In this document: positions 42,234-51,918 of the stretch, one piece after another
Numbering within the stretch: position 1 is the first letter of the stretch
How the letters are laid out: each line of letters begins with the position of its first letter
Assembly (NCBI GenBank): GCA_016213105.1
Contig: JACRBN010000002.1
Coordinates: forward strand, 62,001-126,000
DNA from: Chloroflexota bacterium
GTDB taxonomy: Bacteria; Chloroflexota; Anaerolineae; Anaerolineales; Villigracilaceae
DNA: 64,000 nt
Reading direction: 5' to 3'
The notes under the pieces: model-generated
Told to the model about the DNA's origin: nothing
Database searches by the model: none
What the model saw: only the letters and a program-made list of their open reading frames with translations
Program-made: the position numbers and the translations under genes

Positions 42234-43201
42234 AATTGTGGAATCAATACCGCGGTTTGATCGCACCCGTGCTGGTGGTGGCGCTCCTGGCCGTCTGGCC
42301 CATGCTCACGGGCAAACCCGCCAACCGGGAAAGCGCGTTCACCATCCTGAAGGCCATCGCCCTGGCCTCCAGCCTGAACATCCTGCTGGGCTACACGGGC
42401 TACGTCAGTTTTGGGCACATCGTCTTCTACGGTTTTGGCGGTTATGTGGGCATTTTCCTGTTGAGCGGGATGGGCTGGCCGCTGTGGGCCTCCATCCTGG
42501 CGGGTGGACTGGCCTCGGGCCTCCTGGCCTTCCTGCTGGGGTCGGCCATCCTGCGGCTGCGCGGCGGCTATTTCGCCCTGGCGACCATCGGCGTCAACGA
42601 GGCCATGCGGGCCTTCATCAACAAGTTCGACCTGTTCGGCGGCCCGACCGGCATCACGTTGAATTTCAGCGTGTACAAGGCCTATGGCGGCGCGGCGCAG
42701 GCGCTGCAAACCTCGTTCTACATCGGGGCGGCGCTGGCTCTGCTGGCGCTGGCGATCAGCTATCTCGTGCGCACCTCCAAGTTCGGGCTGGGGCTGCTGG
42801 CCATCCGCGAGAACGAGGACGCCGCGGAGGTGATGGGCATCGCCGCGCCGTGGGCCAAGACCTGGGCCTACGTGCTCTCGGCCATCGTCCCGGGTATGAT
42901 CGGGGTGTTGTTCTTCTTCAAGAACGGGAACGTCGAGCCAGGCGATGCCTTTCCCCTGCATGCTTCCATTGAATTGTTGGTGATGGTCATGCTGGGCGGG
43001 CAGGGCACGGTGCTCGGGCCGATCCTGGGCGCCTTTGCCTACCAGGGCATGCGTGGATACCTGGTGACCAGTCCCGTCTTCAAGGATATTCAACTGTCCG
43101 TCTCCGGTGCGTTGTTGCTGTTGATCGTGCTGTTCATCCCGGCTGGTGCGATCGGCTGGCTGCGGCAGCGCGTCCCGCTGTTGAGGAGGGTGCTCGCATG
43201 A
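42230..43201 (+). CDS. livM: Branched-chain amino acid ABC transporter permease LivM
   Basis: 323 residues. Typical LivM N-terminal region (LASSLNILLGYTGYVSFGHI) and the cytoplasmic loop LLAIRENEDAAEVMGIAAPW that contacts the ATPases. It overlaps livH and livG by four bases at each end, indicating tight translational coupling. Confidence 0.93.
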   Translation: MKLWNQYRGLIAPVLVVALLAVWPMLTGKPANRESAFTILKAIALASSLNILLGYTGYVSFGHIVFYGFGGYVGIFLLSGMGWPLWASILAGGLASGLLAFLLGSAILRLRGGYFALATIGVNEAMRAFINKFDLFGGPTGITLNFSVYKAYGGAAQALQTSFYIGAALALLALAISYLVRTSKFGLGLLAIRENEDAAEVMGIAAPWAKTWAYVLSAIVPGMIGVLFFFKNGNVEPGDAFPLHASIELLVMVMLGGQGTVLGPILGAFAYQGMRGYLVTSPVFKDIQLSVSGALLLLIVLFIPAGAIGWLRQRVPLLRRVLA

Positions 43202-43950
43202 CCAGCCTGCTTTCCCTGCAAGGTGTGTCGAAACGCTTCGGCGGATTGCAAGCCCTGACCAAGGTCAGCTTTGACCTGCCCGAAGGCCAGATCCTTGGCC
43301 TGATCGGCCCGAACGGTGCGGGCAAGACCACGCTCTTCAACGCGATCAACGGCGTGTATCCGCCCGAGGAGGGAAGCATCCTCTTTCGGGGCAGGGATGT
43401 GACGCGCTTCAAACCCTATGAGCATGCCCGCCTGGGAATGGCGCGCACCCATCAGATCGTCCAGCCGTTGAATGAGTTGACGGTGCGCGAGAACGTCATG
43501 GTCGGGGCCTGCTTTGGCCACGAGAACCATTCCCTTGGCCAGGCTGCGCGCATCGCCGACGAGGTGCTGGAATTCGTTGGGCTGGCGGTCCGCTCGGAGC
43601 AACTGGCGGGCAGTCTCAACGTCGCGCAGAAGAAGCGCCTGGAGCTGGCGCGGGCGCTGGCAGCGCGTCCCCACCTGCTGCTGCTCGACGAAGTGCTGGC
43701 GGGACTCAATTCCTCCGAGATCGACGGCATGGTGCAGACCGTGTTGAAGATCCGCGAACAGGGCGTGACCATCCTGATGATCGAACACGTGATGAAGGTG
43801 GTGATGAACGTCTCGGACCGCATCATCGTGCTGGATTACGGCCAGCAGATCGCGGAAGGCAGCCCGCAGGAGATCGCCGCCAACCAGCGCGTGATCGAGG
43901 CCTACCTCGGCGACCCGAAACTGGCCGAGAGCCTGATGGAGGAGGCGTAA
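43198..43950 (+). CDS. livG: Branched-chain amino acid ABC transporter ATPase LivG
   Basis: 250 residues. Walker A GPNGAGKTT (about 39-47), Q-loop region ARTHQIVQPLNELTVREN, Walker B LLLLDEVLAGL and H-loop IEHVMKVVM. The ABC signature, normally LSxGxxxR, is here NVAQKKRLELARAL, so the usual LSGGQ core is missing. The C-terminal AYLGDP motif is typical of LivG. It energises uptake with LivF. Confidence 0.92.
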   Translation: MTSLLSLQGVSKRFGGLQALTKVSFDLPEGQILGLIGPNGAGKTTLFNAINGVYPPEEGSILFRGRDVTRFKPYEHARLGMARTHQIVQPLNELTVRENVMVGACFGHENHSLGQAARIADEVLEFVGLAVRSEQLAGSLNVAQKKRLELARALAARPHLLLLDEVLAGLNSSEIDGMVQTVLKIREQGVTILMIEHVMKVVMNVSDRIIVLDYGQQIAEGSPQEIAANQRVIEAYLGDPKLAESLMEEA

Positions 43951-43951
43951 C

Positions 43952-44662
43952 ATGGCAGTGCTCGAAATTCGCGATCTTGTCTCGGGCTACGGCGAAGTCC
44001 AGATCCTGTGGGGAGTCAGCCTGGCTCTGCAGGAGCAGAAGCTGACCTGCCTGGTGGGCGGCAACGGCGTGGGCAAAACCAGCATGCTGCGCACCGTGAT
44101 GGGACTGGTGCGGCCGTGGAGCGGTTCGGTCTGGTTCGAGGGGAAGGATGTCAGCCGCCTGCCCGCCCATGCCAAGGCCGAGATGGGCCTGACGCTGGTG
44201 CCCGAAGGCCGCCAGTTGTTCACCGATATGTCGGTGGAGGAAAATCTTGAAATGGGCGCCACCAATCGCCGCGCCCGTCCCAAGGCGGGGCGGAACCTGG
44301 AACGGGTCTACGCGATGTTCCCGCGTCTCAAGGAACGCCTCGGACAGAAGGCGGGTACCCTGAGCGGCGGCGAACAGCAGATGCTGGCGGTGGGGCGCGG
44401 CATCATGTCTGACCCGACGGTGCTGATGGTGGATGAGCTTTCCCTGGGCCTGTCCCCCGTGCTGACCCTGCAATTGTTCGAGAGTATGCGGCAGCTGCGC
44501 GACTCGGGCATCACCGTGCTGTTGGTGGAACAGAATGTGCACATGGCGCTGGCCATCAGCGACTATGGTTACGTTCTGTCTGAAGGGAAGGTGGGCCGCG
44601 AGGGCCCCGCCCGCCAGTTGATCAAGGATGAACACATTCGCAGCGCATATCTTGGGTTGTGA
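43952..44662 (+). CDS. livF: Branched-chain amino acid ABC transporter ATPase LivF
   Basis: 236 residues. Walker A GGNGVGKTS (about 35-43), signature LSGGEQQMLAVGRG, Walker B LMVDELSLGLSP and H-loop VEQNVHMAL, ending SAYLGL as LivF proteins do. It starts 1 base after the livG stop. A long hairpin follows at 44690-44729. Confidence 0.93.
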   Translation: MAVLEIRDLVSGYGEVQILWGVSLALQEQKLTCLVGGNGVGKTSMLRTVMGLVRPWSGSVWFEGKDVSRLPAHAKAEMGLTLVPEGRQLFTDMSVEENLEMGATNRRARPKAGRNLERVYAMFPRLKERLGQKAGTLSGGEQQMLAVGRGIMSDPTVLMVDELSLGLSPVLTLQLFESMRQLRDSGITVLLVEQNVHMALAISDYGYVLSEGKVGREGPARQLIKDEHIRSAYLGL

Positions 44663-44689
44663 ACCGTGGGATTGGGTTGGGCCTAAAAT

Positions 44690-44729
44690 ATTGTGGCGGC
44701 AGGCTCCCTTGGGAGATTGCCGCCACAAT
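44690..44729. repeat. Nested palindrome between convergent genes
   Basis: ATTGTGGCGGCA (44690-44701) pairs with TGCCGCCACAAT (44718-44729), with an inner CTCCC/GGGAG stem. There is no T-run on either strand. It is probably a REP-like element or a shared 3' end structure for livF (plus) and the 44756-45046 gene (minus). Confidence 0.75.
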
Positions 44730-44755
44730 GGATTATGGATGGCGGATGGCACGCA

Positions 44756-45046
44756 TCAGGGCGTGAACAGGCGCGCAAAGCCCGGGTAGGCCCCCAACGG
44801 AATTAACTCAAAACGGATGAGGCCCTGCGCGACCAGCGGTAGGCTGTCCAGCGCCTGTTGCGCCGCAGTGACATCTTCACATTCCAGAACCAGGACAGCC
44901 TCGTCTCGGTCGGTGCGGAAATACAGCTCGCGGATGATGCCCTGCTGGTGCAATTCCCAGGCGCGGGCGGCTTCCGCGCGGGCATATTGCTGGAAACCTT
45001 CCGCCGTCGCGCCTGGGAGTTCGTGTTCGAGCGCGATAATCTTCAC
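44756..45046 (-). CDS. Small muconolactone-isomerase-like (dimeric alpha-beta barrel) protein
   Basis: 96 residues from GTG 45046 (VKIIALEHELPGA), which overlaps the TGA of the CPBP gene (GTGA); the longer frame only reads into that gene. The pattern (HELPGATAEGFQQYARAEAARAWELHQQGIIRELYFR, then AVLVLECEDVTAAQQALDSLP) fits ferredoxin-like dimeric barrels of the muconolactone isomerase group. A catabolic role is not implied. It is co-transcribed with the protease. Confidence 0.65.
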   Translation of the reverse strand: MKIIALEHELPGATAEGFQQYARAEAARAWELHQQGIIRELYFRTDRDEAVLVLECEDVTAAQQALDSLPLVAQGLIRFELIPLGAYPGFARLFTP

Positions 45047-45798
45047 GAGAACAGGCCCCAGGCCACGTGCCAGACGATGTCCGTCCAAAAGTGAACGCCT
45101 GCTGCGGCGACCAGGCCGTCCTTCATATATCGTTCACCCGCTACGAGGCCGACGACGCCGTTCAGCAGGAAGACCTCCGCCAGCAGCACGGGATTCAACT
45201 CTGCGGGGGAGGTAGCGCCCGTGAGAACCATGACCGTGCCCAGGTGCCCCGCGCCGAACGCCAGGGCGGCGATAACGTTGGCGATCCACAGGGCGGCGGT
45301 GCGGCCGTTGAAGCGCTTCAATGCCCAGGTCAGGATTAGGCTCCACAGCCCGAAGACCAGGCCGCGGAAGAGGATTTCCTCGCCGATGCCCGCGCTCAGC
45401 GAAGCCAACAGCGAGAGCGGAAAGGCGGGGTGCGGGAAATGCCCCAGGCCGTTGATGGGCGCGAAGAGCAGGTCGCCGAGGATCAGGGCCAGGCCGCACA
45501 CGATCCCCAGTCCCAGCGGGATCAGCCCCCAGCGCCGCCAGTTCCCGTCTTCGCTGTAGACGCCGGGCAACCCGACTTTGCGGGCGAACCAGATTCCCGC
45601 CAGACCGATCAACCCGTAGGCGATGAGCACGATGCCTGCGTTGACCAGTCCGAGCACGTAAGGCGGTATGCCCATGTCGGGCATGGAAACGCCGCTGGCT
45701 TCGGCCATCTGGTCGAGGAGGAATGTGTACGTGGAAAAGACGCAGAAGGCGTATATTGCCAGCAAGGCGAGGAATACGAAAACTTGTTTGCGGTTCAT
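45043..45798 (-). CDS. CPBP-family intramembrane metalloprotease
   Basis: 251 residues, about seven helices. CPBP motifs: SAGIGEEILFRGLVFGLWS (EExxxR, about 140-146), AALAFGAGHLGT (FxxxH) and a late VHFWTDIVWHVAW. It is shorter than the CPBP protein at 37233. Preceded by copy D of the shared upstream element. It likely cleaves a membrane peptide; the substrate is unknown. Confidence 0.87.
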   Translation of the reverse strand: MNRKQVFVFLALLAIYAFCVFSTYTFLLDQMAEASGVSMPDMGIPPYVLGLVNAGIVLIAYGLIGLAGIWFARKVGLPGVYSEDGNWRRWGLIPLGLGIVCGLALILGDLLFAPINGLGHFPHPAFPLSLLASLSAGIGEEILFRGLVFGLWSLILTWALKRFNGRTAALWIANVIAALAFGAGHLGTVMVLTGATSPAELNPVLLAEVFLLNGVVGLVAGERYMKDGLVAAAGVHFWTDIVWHVAWGLFS

Positions 45799-45839
45799 GT
45801 TGAACTCCAGTCTACTTTTCCATCATACTCCCATTGGGT

Positions 45840-45892
45840 GGGAAAGCGCCTCCCCGCAAGGGGAGTGGGGGACTGGCCAAGTGGATAGGATA
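45840..45892 (-). promoter_or_regulatory. Shared upstream element, copy D (before CPBP 45798)
   Basis: Minus strand: CCTATCCACTTGGCCAGT, CCCCC, ACTCCCC-TTGC-GGGGAGG, then TATGAT about 22-25 bases on. The gene on the other side (45950) is divergent. This copy is the most divergent but keeps the 16-base head and palindrome order. Confidence 0.55.
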
Positions 45893-45949
45893 TATCCAGC
45901 GGAAAGGGATAAAATTCAGAGGTAACACGATTTCGAAAGGAGTCAGGCC

Positions 45950-46561
45950 ATGCAATTCAGAGAAGAATTCAAGCAAAAGGATATGCCGCAGGATTTTCAT
46001 TGGTTCAACCCGCCGACGCGTTATCAGTTCGGCAGCGGACTGGAGGTCTACACCGACGAGAAAACCGATTTCTGGCAGGGCACGCATTACGGCTTCCGCA
46101 GGGACGACGGTCACTGCCTGCTGACGACCCTGACGGGTGATTTTTGCATGACGACGCGCGTCGAGTTTCACCCGCGGGAACGGTACGATCAATGCGGACT
46201 GATCGTGCGATTGGACAGCCAAAACTGGATCAAGACCTCCACAGAGTATGAAGATGTGCAACACAGCCGCCTTGGCTCGGTGGTGACGAACCTGGGTTAT
46301 TCCGATTGGGCCACCCAGGATATCCTCTCCACGCAGCGGGCGATGTGGTACCGCATCCATAAACATGGAAGCGACTTCCTCATCGAGACTTCCTTCGACG
46401 GGCGGGACTGGCGTCAGTTGCGGATCACGCATTTGCATAAACCCTTCGAGAGCATCGAAGCGGGCTTGTACACCTGCAGCCCGACCGGCAGGGATTATTG
46501 GTGCAGGTTCGAGTTCCTCGAAATTGCGAAAAACGAGTGGCGCTATCTGGCCGAAGCGTAG
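45950..46561 (+). CDS. DUF1349 domain protein (concanavalin-like fold)
   Basis: 203 residues, cytoplasmic (no signal). FHWFNPPTRYQFGSGLEVYT, TDFWQGTHYGF, MTTRVEFHPRERYDQCGLIVRLDSQNWIKTSTEYED and GLYTCSPTGRDYWCRFEFLEI match the DUF1349/YesU-like jelly-roll family, some members of which act on or bind carbohydrates. Function unknown. AAAGGAG precedes the ATG. Confidence 0.85.
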   Translation: MQFREEFKQKDMPQDFHWFNPPTRYQFGSGLEVYTDEKTDFWQGTHYGFRRDDGHCLLTTLTGDFCMTTRVEFHPRERYDQCGLIVRLDSQNWIKTSTEYEDVQHSRLGSVVTNLGYSDWATQDILSTQRAMWYRIHKHGSDFLIETSFDGRDWRQLRITHLHKPFESIEAGLYTCSPTGRDYWCRFEFLEIAKNEWRYLAEA

Positions 46562-46764
46562 CCCGCTGTACAGGCAGGATTGTGTGAGTATCTCTTTGCG
46601 TGATTCGTTGTTGTATCTTTTAAAGGTTCCTTCGAAACTCAGAAAAATGTCGGCCTGATGTGTGAGGTCAATCAACCTCGGAAGGAGTCGAACAGGCGCC
46701 GATACAAAACCGCTCTGCCCCTGTCCTTCAATTCATTTTGCTTTTTCACACAAGGAGAAAAATC

Positions 46765-47313
46765 ATGTTTGACCGAATTATGGGAATTGTCACACTCAAG
46801 GCGCCGACCTATAAAGAGGTGGCGCATGACGAAAATGCGACCAGGGAAGCCATGATGATCGTCATCGTCGTGTCGTTGATTCAGGGCTTTGTGGTGGGGC
46901 TGATCCAGCCCGGGGGCGGAGTCTCCATCACGGGGGCGTTGGTGCGTTCCATCGTCAACCTCGCCTTTGGTTTGCTGTCCTGGTACGTTGTATCCTGGCT
47001 GCTGGCCGCCATTGCCAAGGCCTTTGGAGGCAAGACCGATACCAATGAAATGCTGCGCGTGACGGGGTACGTTGCCATCTTCAACCTGGCCGTGCTCCTG
47101 AACCTGGCGGGATTGATCGCCACCGCCCTGCTGTGTGTCACCTCGATCATCGGCCTGGTCATCCTGGCCCTGAGCATCGTCGGGTACGTGATCGGCGTGC
47201 GCGAGGCCGCAGAGTTCTCCACCACCAACGCCGTCATCACTGCCGTGCTGGCCGCCGTTGCCAACTTCGTCATCTCGCTGATCGGCGGAGTCATCGCGGG
47301 TCTGTTGTTGTAA
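46765..47313 (+). CDS. YIP1-family membrane protein
   Basis: 182 residues from ATG 46765 (MFDRIMGIVTLKAPTYKEVAHDENATREA), with AAGGAG upstream. Five hydrophobic segments follow (MMIVIVVSLIQGFVVGLI and onward). The N-terminal cytoplasmic part and helix spacing fit the Yip1 domain. Bacterial roles are unknown. The 200 bases before it show no other gene. Confidence 0.8.
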   Translation: MFDRIMGIVTLKAPTYKEVAHDENATREAMMIVIVVSLIQGFVVGLIQPGGGVSITGALVRSIVNLAFGLLSWYVVSWLLAAIAKAFGGKTDTNEMLRVTGYVAIFNLAVLLNLAGLIATALLCVTSIIGLVILALSIVGYVIGVREAAEFSTTNAVITAVLAAVANFVISLIGGVIAGLLL

Positions 47314-47389
47314 TAAGCATAGTGCGGCATCCAGCCGTAACCCAATGCTTCCGCTGGATTTGTAATCCGACGGCCGGCTGAAACATTTA

Positions 47390-47427
47390 AATCAAAGACG
47401 CGGCCTTGCAGGGCCGCGTCTTTGATT
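47390..47427. terminator. Bidirectional terminator between YIP1 and HlyD-like genes
   Basis: A perfect 16-base inverted repeat: AATCAAAGACGCGGCC (47390-47405), loop TTGCAG, GGCCGCGTCTTTGATT (47412-47427). T-rich on each strand past the GC core, so it can end both convergent transcripts. Confidence 0.85.
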
Positions 47428-47449
47428 CTTATCGTCTGCTCCCTCTGCC

Positions 47450-48607
47450 CTACGGAGTCTCGATCGTAACCGTGGCCGTCATGTTCCACAAAAAGCGCGG
47501 ATCGGGTTCATCGAGCGTGACCGTGACCTGGTAGGTCATGTCGCCGAGGTATTCCCTGCCGACGGGATCGATGGCGCTGACCTGGGCGTGGAATTCCTCG
47601 CCGGGGAACGCATCCAGTTTGATGATGACGCTCTGCCCAATGCGCACGCGCGCGATGTCGATCTCAGCCAGGTCTTTGGTCTCGATTGTCCAGCGCGAGA
47701 TGTCGGCGAGGAAGGCGACGGGCAGGCCCGGGCTGGCGGTTTCGCCGACCTTCAGGTCGAGGCGGAGCAGGACTCCACCAAAGGGCGCGCGCAACTCGTA
47801 GAGTTCCAGCGCCGCTTCGGCCGCCTGGACGTGGGCCTGGGCGGCCGTCAGATGGGTCTCCGCCGCGAGGAGCGTTTCCCGGTCGAGACCCTGATCGAGG
47901 CGGTCCACCTGTTGGCGGGCCAGTTCGAGCGCGGCGATGGCTTGCAGCAGATCAATCTGCTTTTCGTCGAGCAGCGCGTCGGAGGTGGGCAATTCCTTCA
48001 GCAGATCGGCATGGACGCCCGCCAGGTTTTCCTTTTCCTTGTCGAAGGTCTCCTGGGCTTTCTGGCGTTTGGAGTCATCCTTGTCCTTGTAGGCGAAGCG
48101 GTCGAGTTCCTCTTTGGCATCGCGGTAATCCTGCTCAGCCTGGACGTAGTCCTCCAGCGCCAGTTCGAGGTCGGTGGCCTTTTCCTTGTCGCCCACGTCC
48201 CAGCGGCCCTCGGCGGTTTCGTAAGCCTTTTGTGCATCGTGCAGGGATTGCTGCGCTTCTGCGTCTGTCAGCAGCGCGTTGCGATGCAGGGCATCCAGCG
48301 ATTGCTGCGCCAGGGTCTGCTCCAATTGCGCGGCGGCCAATTCAGCCTGGACCGATTCGATGCCGACCAGGCGGGCGATGACCTGGCCCGCGGAGACCTT
48401 CTGCCCCGATTGTGCAGATACTTCGGCGATCACGCCGCCCTGGACGAAGCCCAGTTCCACCGACGGGGCGGGCAGCAATGTTCCCTCAGCGGTGATATTG
48501 GAGCTTGATTCCTTCACTGGCTCTGACGTTGGCACGGGGGTGGCCGTCCCATCGCAAGCGGAGAGGAGGAAGGCAAGCAGAACGAGAATGAGGGTAAGTT
48601 TTTTCAT
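47450..48607 (-). CDS. HlyD-family efflux adaptor lipoprotein
   Basis: 385 residues. Lipoprotein signal with lipobox LSAC (Cys about 18). First biotinyl-lipoyl half ELGFVQGGVIAEVSAQSGQKVSAGQVIARL (about 52-81), a long coiled-coil hairpin (about 85-275, rich in Gln, Glu, Ala, Leu), second lipoyl half LYELRAPFGGVLLRLDLKVGE, and a beta-barrel to the end. It bridges an inner-membrane ABC pump to the envelope. Located 36 bases after the FtsX-like gene in an operon with an ATPase: a MacA-MacB-like layout. Confidence 0.9.
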   Translation of the reverse strand: MKKLTLILVLLAFLLSACDGTATPVPTSEPVKESSSNITAEGTLLPAPSVELGFVQGGVIAEVSAQSGQKVSAGQVIARLVGIESVQAELAAAQLEQTLAQQSLDALHRNALLTDAEAQQSLHDAQKAYETAEGRWDVGDKEKATDLELALEDYVQAEQDYRDAKEELDRFAYKDKDDSKRQKAQETFDKEKENLAGVHADLLKELPTSDALLDEKQIDLLQAIAALELARQQVDRLDQGLDRETLLAAETHLTAAQAHVQAAEAALELYELRAPFGGVLLRLDLKVGETASPGLPVAFLADISRWTIETKDLAEIDIARVRIGQSVIIKLDAFPGEEFHAQVSAIDPVGREYLGDMTYQVTVTLDEPDPRFLWNMTATVTIETP

Positions 48608-48643
48608 GGTGAACTCCTTTTGGGTGGTTGAACGTTCAACGTT

Positions 48644-51034
48644 TTACTCGTAGGCCAGCACTTCGGTCACGGTCAGGCGCACCGCGCGCAGGGCGGGGAA
48701 CAAGCTGGCGACGATCGAGATAATGACGACCAGGGCGGCCCAGGCCAGGATCCCGCCCGGGGAATAGCTGGCAGGCATGGGGTAATCCATGAAGGACAGG
48801 CCGATCTCGCGGGCCAGCATCACGCTGAGGGGCAGGGACAGGCCGATGGCCAGGATCCAGCTCATCATCCCGATCAGCAGGCCCTCGAGGATGACGATGC
48901 GGAAAACGGCTGCGCTGGAGGCGCCGAAGGCGCGCATCACGCCGATCTCACGCGTGCGTTCGATGACGTTCAGGCTCATGGTGCCCATCAATCCCAGCCC
49001 GCCGACCGTGGCCAGTACAACGGTCATGACCATCAGCAGTGCCACGATGATGGCGAATGCGGCGTCGATCTCCTCGCGTTCCTCGGTGATGAGGAAGTTG
49101 GAGAGCACTTTGATGTCGGCGCGGTCGTAGCGTTCCTCGACCTGGCTGGCGATGCGGCGCTGTTCATCGATGCCCTCCGTCGTGAGGGTCAGGATGATGG
49201 CATTGGCGCGATTGGGTTCGCGCACGTGGCGCGTGTAGGCCGAGTAGTCCATGATGGTGAAGTAGCCGATGGTGGCATTGCCCATCATGTTCATCACGCC
49301 GACGATGGTGTAGGTCTGTTCGCGGCCCTCGATCTTGACGGACATCGGGCCGCCCAGGCGCAGGGTCGGTTCATTGGCGAGCAGGCCCGGGCTGACCAGG
49401 ATGGCGTCGGTGTCGCCTGGCTTCAGGGAGCGGCCTTCGATGACGGGTGGGTCGAGCAGTTTTGTGCCGGCAGGCGGAGCCATCAGGTACAGGTTGTCGC
49501 TTTCCGAGCCATCGGGGCGGACGTAGCGCCCGACCGTGAAGCCCCAGGCTTCGGCCTGTTCCACGCCTGGGACGGCTTCGGCTTCATCGACCAGCCGCTC
49601 GGCGGGGACGTGACCGTCCACGATCAGCCAGGCGTCGTAGCGCCAGAATTCGAACATCTCATTCAGCGCGCCGTTCAGCGACGATTGCAGGTTGACGATG
49701 GCCATGAAGACCGCGCCTGCAAAGGTCAGCGTGATCAGTGAGAGGATCAACCGTCCGCGTTTGCGGAAGGGATTGCGCAGGGCCAGCAGCAGGTCGCGGG
49801 TGAACTGGGGGAAGCGGCGCAGCAGGCTGTCGAGCAGGCCCGCGCCAGCCCAGACCTGGTTGATGCCGTACTCGCTCAGCACGCGCGCGGGGGAGACCTT
49901 CGTCCCGCCGACAATGGACGGGGAGGCGGCGATTAGCGGAACCAGCAGCCCGACCCCGAATTGGAGCAACAAAGTCTGGAGCGTGAACTCCACTCGCGGC
50001 GGGTCGAAGTTGATCAGTTCGGCTACGAAGGACGCCAGCGCACCCGCGCCCAAAACGCTGAACGGGATGGCGACCAGGCAGGCGGCCAGCCCAAGGACCA
50101 GCACCATCCCGAAGTACAGGCCGATGATCTGCCAGGAGCGCGCCCCGATGGCCTTCATGATGCCGATCTGCCGCTCCTGCTGGGCGATCAGCGCCGAGAT
50201 GACGTTGACCACCAGCAGTCCGCTCAGGAACATGGATAGCACCGCCAGCAGGCCGAGCAGTACCAGCACGGTGGTGATGATGAAGTTGAGCGGATGTTCG
50301 CCCTGCTTTGGCAGGGTCGTGCGATAGACGGGCAGTCCCTCACCCTCGATACGGTTGGCGACCTTGTCGCTGACCGCGCGGATCTCGGCGGCATCCCTGC
50401 CGCTGACCTTCACATACAGTTCGTTGCAGCCTTCGGCCTCGCCCATCCAGCGGATAGTGTCCATGCTGACGTAGCCATAGATCCAGCCTTCGATCACAGG
50501 TGGGACGCGATACAGGTCGTGGGCGCGGCCCGTGACCGTCAGGTGGAACTGACGCCCGTCGGGGGTCTTGACGAGAATCTGGTCGCCAGGCTCCGCGCCG
50601 ATGTAGGTCATCGAGGCGCGTTCCATCAAAACCTGGCCTTTTTCGGGCGGCCAAATTCCATCCTGCGGGCGGACGAGGAACAGGCGCTGGTCGTTGTAAT
50701 CGTTCATGGCGTACAACGTCAGGTCGCGCCAGGTTTCGCCCTTGCCATCCAGCGAGATGCGCAGGAGCAGGGAGCGGCGGCCCTCGGCCTCCTCCACGCC
50801 GCGCATGTGACGGATGCCAGACACGAAATCCTCGTCGAGCATCGGCTCGGTCTGGAGGATGGCATCGGCGGGGCGCATGTCCGCGTATTGGGTGTTGAGT
50901 GATTCGGTCAGCGCCTGCTGGGTGGCGGCGATCATGCCGATTGCGAATACGCCGACCGCAATCGATAGAATCACCAGCACGGTGCGCGAACGGTTATTCC
51001 ACAGGTCGCGATAAACTTTTGTCCAACGGGTCAT
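48644..51034 (-). CDS. FtsX/MacB-type ABC transporter permease
   Basis: 796 residues. One N-terminal membrane helix, a large extracytoplasmic MacB_PCD-like domain (about 40-245), three helices (about 255-380), a further helix and second periplasmic domain (about 420-660), then three final helices with the FtsX core [25 protein letters not shown]. Such proteins are mechanotransmission-type exporters of lipoproteins, peptides or drugs. The start overlaps the ATPase stop (ATGA). Confidence 0.9.
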   Translation of the reverse strand: MTRWTKVYRDLWNNRSRTVLVILSIAVGVFAIGMIAATQQALTESLNTQYADMRPADAILQTEPMLDEDFVSGIRHMRGVEEAEGRRSLLLRISLDGKGETWRDLTLYAMNDYNDQRLFLVRPQDGIWPPEKGQVLMERASMTYIGAEPGDQILVKTPDGRQFHLTVTGRAHDLYRVPPVIEGWIYGYVSMDTIRWMGEAEGCNELYVKVSGRDAAEIRAVSDKVANRIEGEGLPVYRTTLPKQGEHPLNFIITTVLVLLGLLAVLSMFLSGLLVVNVISALIAQQERQIGIMKAIGARSWQIIGLYFGMVLVLGLAACLVAIPFSVLGAGALASFVAELINFDPPRVEFTLQTLLLQFGVGLLVPLIAASPSIVGGTKVSPARVLSEYGINQVWAGAGLLDSLLRRFPQFTRDLLLALRNPFRKRGRLILSLITLTFAGAVFMAIVNLQSSLNGALNEMFEFWRYDAWLIVDGHVPAERLVDEAEAVPGVEQAEAWGFTVGRYVRPDGSESDNLYLMAPPAGTKLLDPPVIEGRSLKPGDTDAILVSPGLLANEPTLRLGGPMSVKIEGREQTYTIVGVMNMMGNATIGYFTIMDYSAYTRHVREPNRANAIILTLTTEGIDEQRRIASQVEERYDRADIKVLSNFLITEEREEIDAAFAIIVALLMVMTVVLATVGGLGLMGTMSLNVIERTREIGVMRAFGASSAAVFRIVILEGLLIGMMSWILAIGLSLPLSVMLAREIGLSFMDYPMPASYSPGGILAWAALVVIISIVASLFPALRAVRLTVTEVLAYE

Positions 51035-51735
51035 AAGGTTGTCTTTCCGTTTACATCGTTCACGATGGCGCCGTCTGCAATGTGGAGCTGCCTTCCCGCG
51101 CGGCGGGCCAGATCGGGGTCATGTGTGACCATCAGAATGGTCTTGCCAAGACTGGTGAGCCGCTCGAACAGGGCGAAGACGGCGGCGGCGGTCTTCGAGT
51201 CCAGGTTGCCGGTTGGCTCATCGGCGGCCAGGATGGGCGGGTCGGTGGCCAGGGCGCGGGCGATGGCCACACGCTGCTGTTGTCCGCCCGAGAGTTTGGC
51301 GGGCAGTTTGTGGGCGTGCGCGTCGATCTCCATCAGCGCCAGCAATTCCTGCGCGCGCGCGCGGCGTTCGTTGAAAGGAGGCGTCGCGCAAAAATCCATC
51401 GGCAGCATCACGTTCTCAAGCGCGGTCAATGTGGGCAGGAGTTGGAAGAACTGGAAGACCACGCCGATGGAGCGCCCGCGCCAGACGGCAAGCTGGTTCT
51501 CGCTGAGCTTCTCCACCGCTGTCCCGCCGACAAGGATTCCGCCGCTGGTGGGACGGTCGAGGCCGGTGATCATGTTGATCAGCGTGGTTTTGCCGCTGCC
51601 CGATTTGCCGACGATGGCGACGAATTCACCCGCCTCGACGTGCAGGTCGACGCCTTTGAGCGCCATGAACAGGCCTGCATCGGTCTGGTAGGCTTTGGTG
51701 ACGGTGTTGAGGTCGATCAGGGGAATGGCAGTCAT
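51031..51735 (-). CDS. ABC transporter ATPase, LolD/MacB type
   Basis: 234 residues. Walker [10 protein letters not shown] (about 43-51), Q-loop [20 protein letters not shown], signature [15 protein letters not shown], Walker [14 protein letters not shown] and H-loop VTHDPDLA. The GNLDSKT motif is typical of LolD/MacB ATPases. It drives the 48644 permease. AAAAGGAG lies before the ATG. A long hairpin precedes the gene. Confidence 0.93.
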   Translation of the reverse strand: MTAIPLIDLNTVTKAYQTDAGLFMALKGVDLHVEAGEFVAIVGKSGSGKTTLINMITGLDRPTSGGILVGGTAVEKLSENQLAVWRGRSIGVVFQFFQLLPTLTALENVMLPMDFCATPPFNERRARAQELLALMEIDAHAHKLPAKLSGGQQQRVAIARALATDPPILAADEPTGNLDSKTAAAVFALFERLTSLGKTILMVTHDPDLARRAGRQLHIADGAIVNDVNGKTTL

Positions 51736-51780
51736 GCGGCTCCTTTTGGGAGCAAGCCTTCCAACGGTCAGGAAAGCAAA

Positions 51781-51831
51781 CTCCCCGTGAATATCTTTTC
51801 TTCAAAGATACTCCGCGGGGAGGGAGTTGTC
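51781..51831 (-). promoter_or_regulatory. Long hairpin in the leader of the ABC efflux operon
   Basis: Minus strand: AACTCCC (51831-51825) and CTCCCCG with GTATCTTT on one side, AAAGATAT and CGGGGAGTT on the other, around a GAAG turn. The outer ACTCCC/GGGAGT arms resemble the shared elements A-D, but the loop is much longer. It is about 45 bases upstream of the ATPase start. Confidence 0.5.
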
Positions 51832-51879
51832 GGCGCTCGAAAGGAGTAGAAAAGAGGTATTTTTATTTATCGCGCCATA

Positions 51880-51915
51880 GTCATTGCGGGGAGATTGCTT
51901 CGTCGTCGCAATGAC
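51880..51915. repeat. Intergenic repeat, family 2, copy 2 (minimal form)
   Basis: GTCATTGCGGGGAGATTGCT followed by TCGTCGTCGCAATGAC; the ends GTCATTGCG/CGCAATGAC are inverted. It abuts the 3' end of the MalT-like gene. Confidence 0.8.
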
Positions 51916-51918
51916 ATA

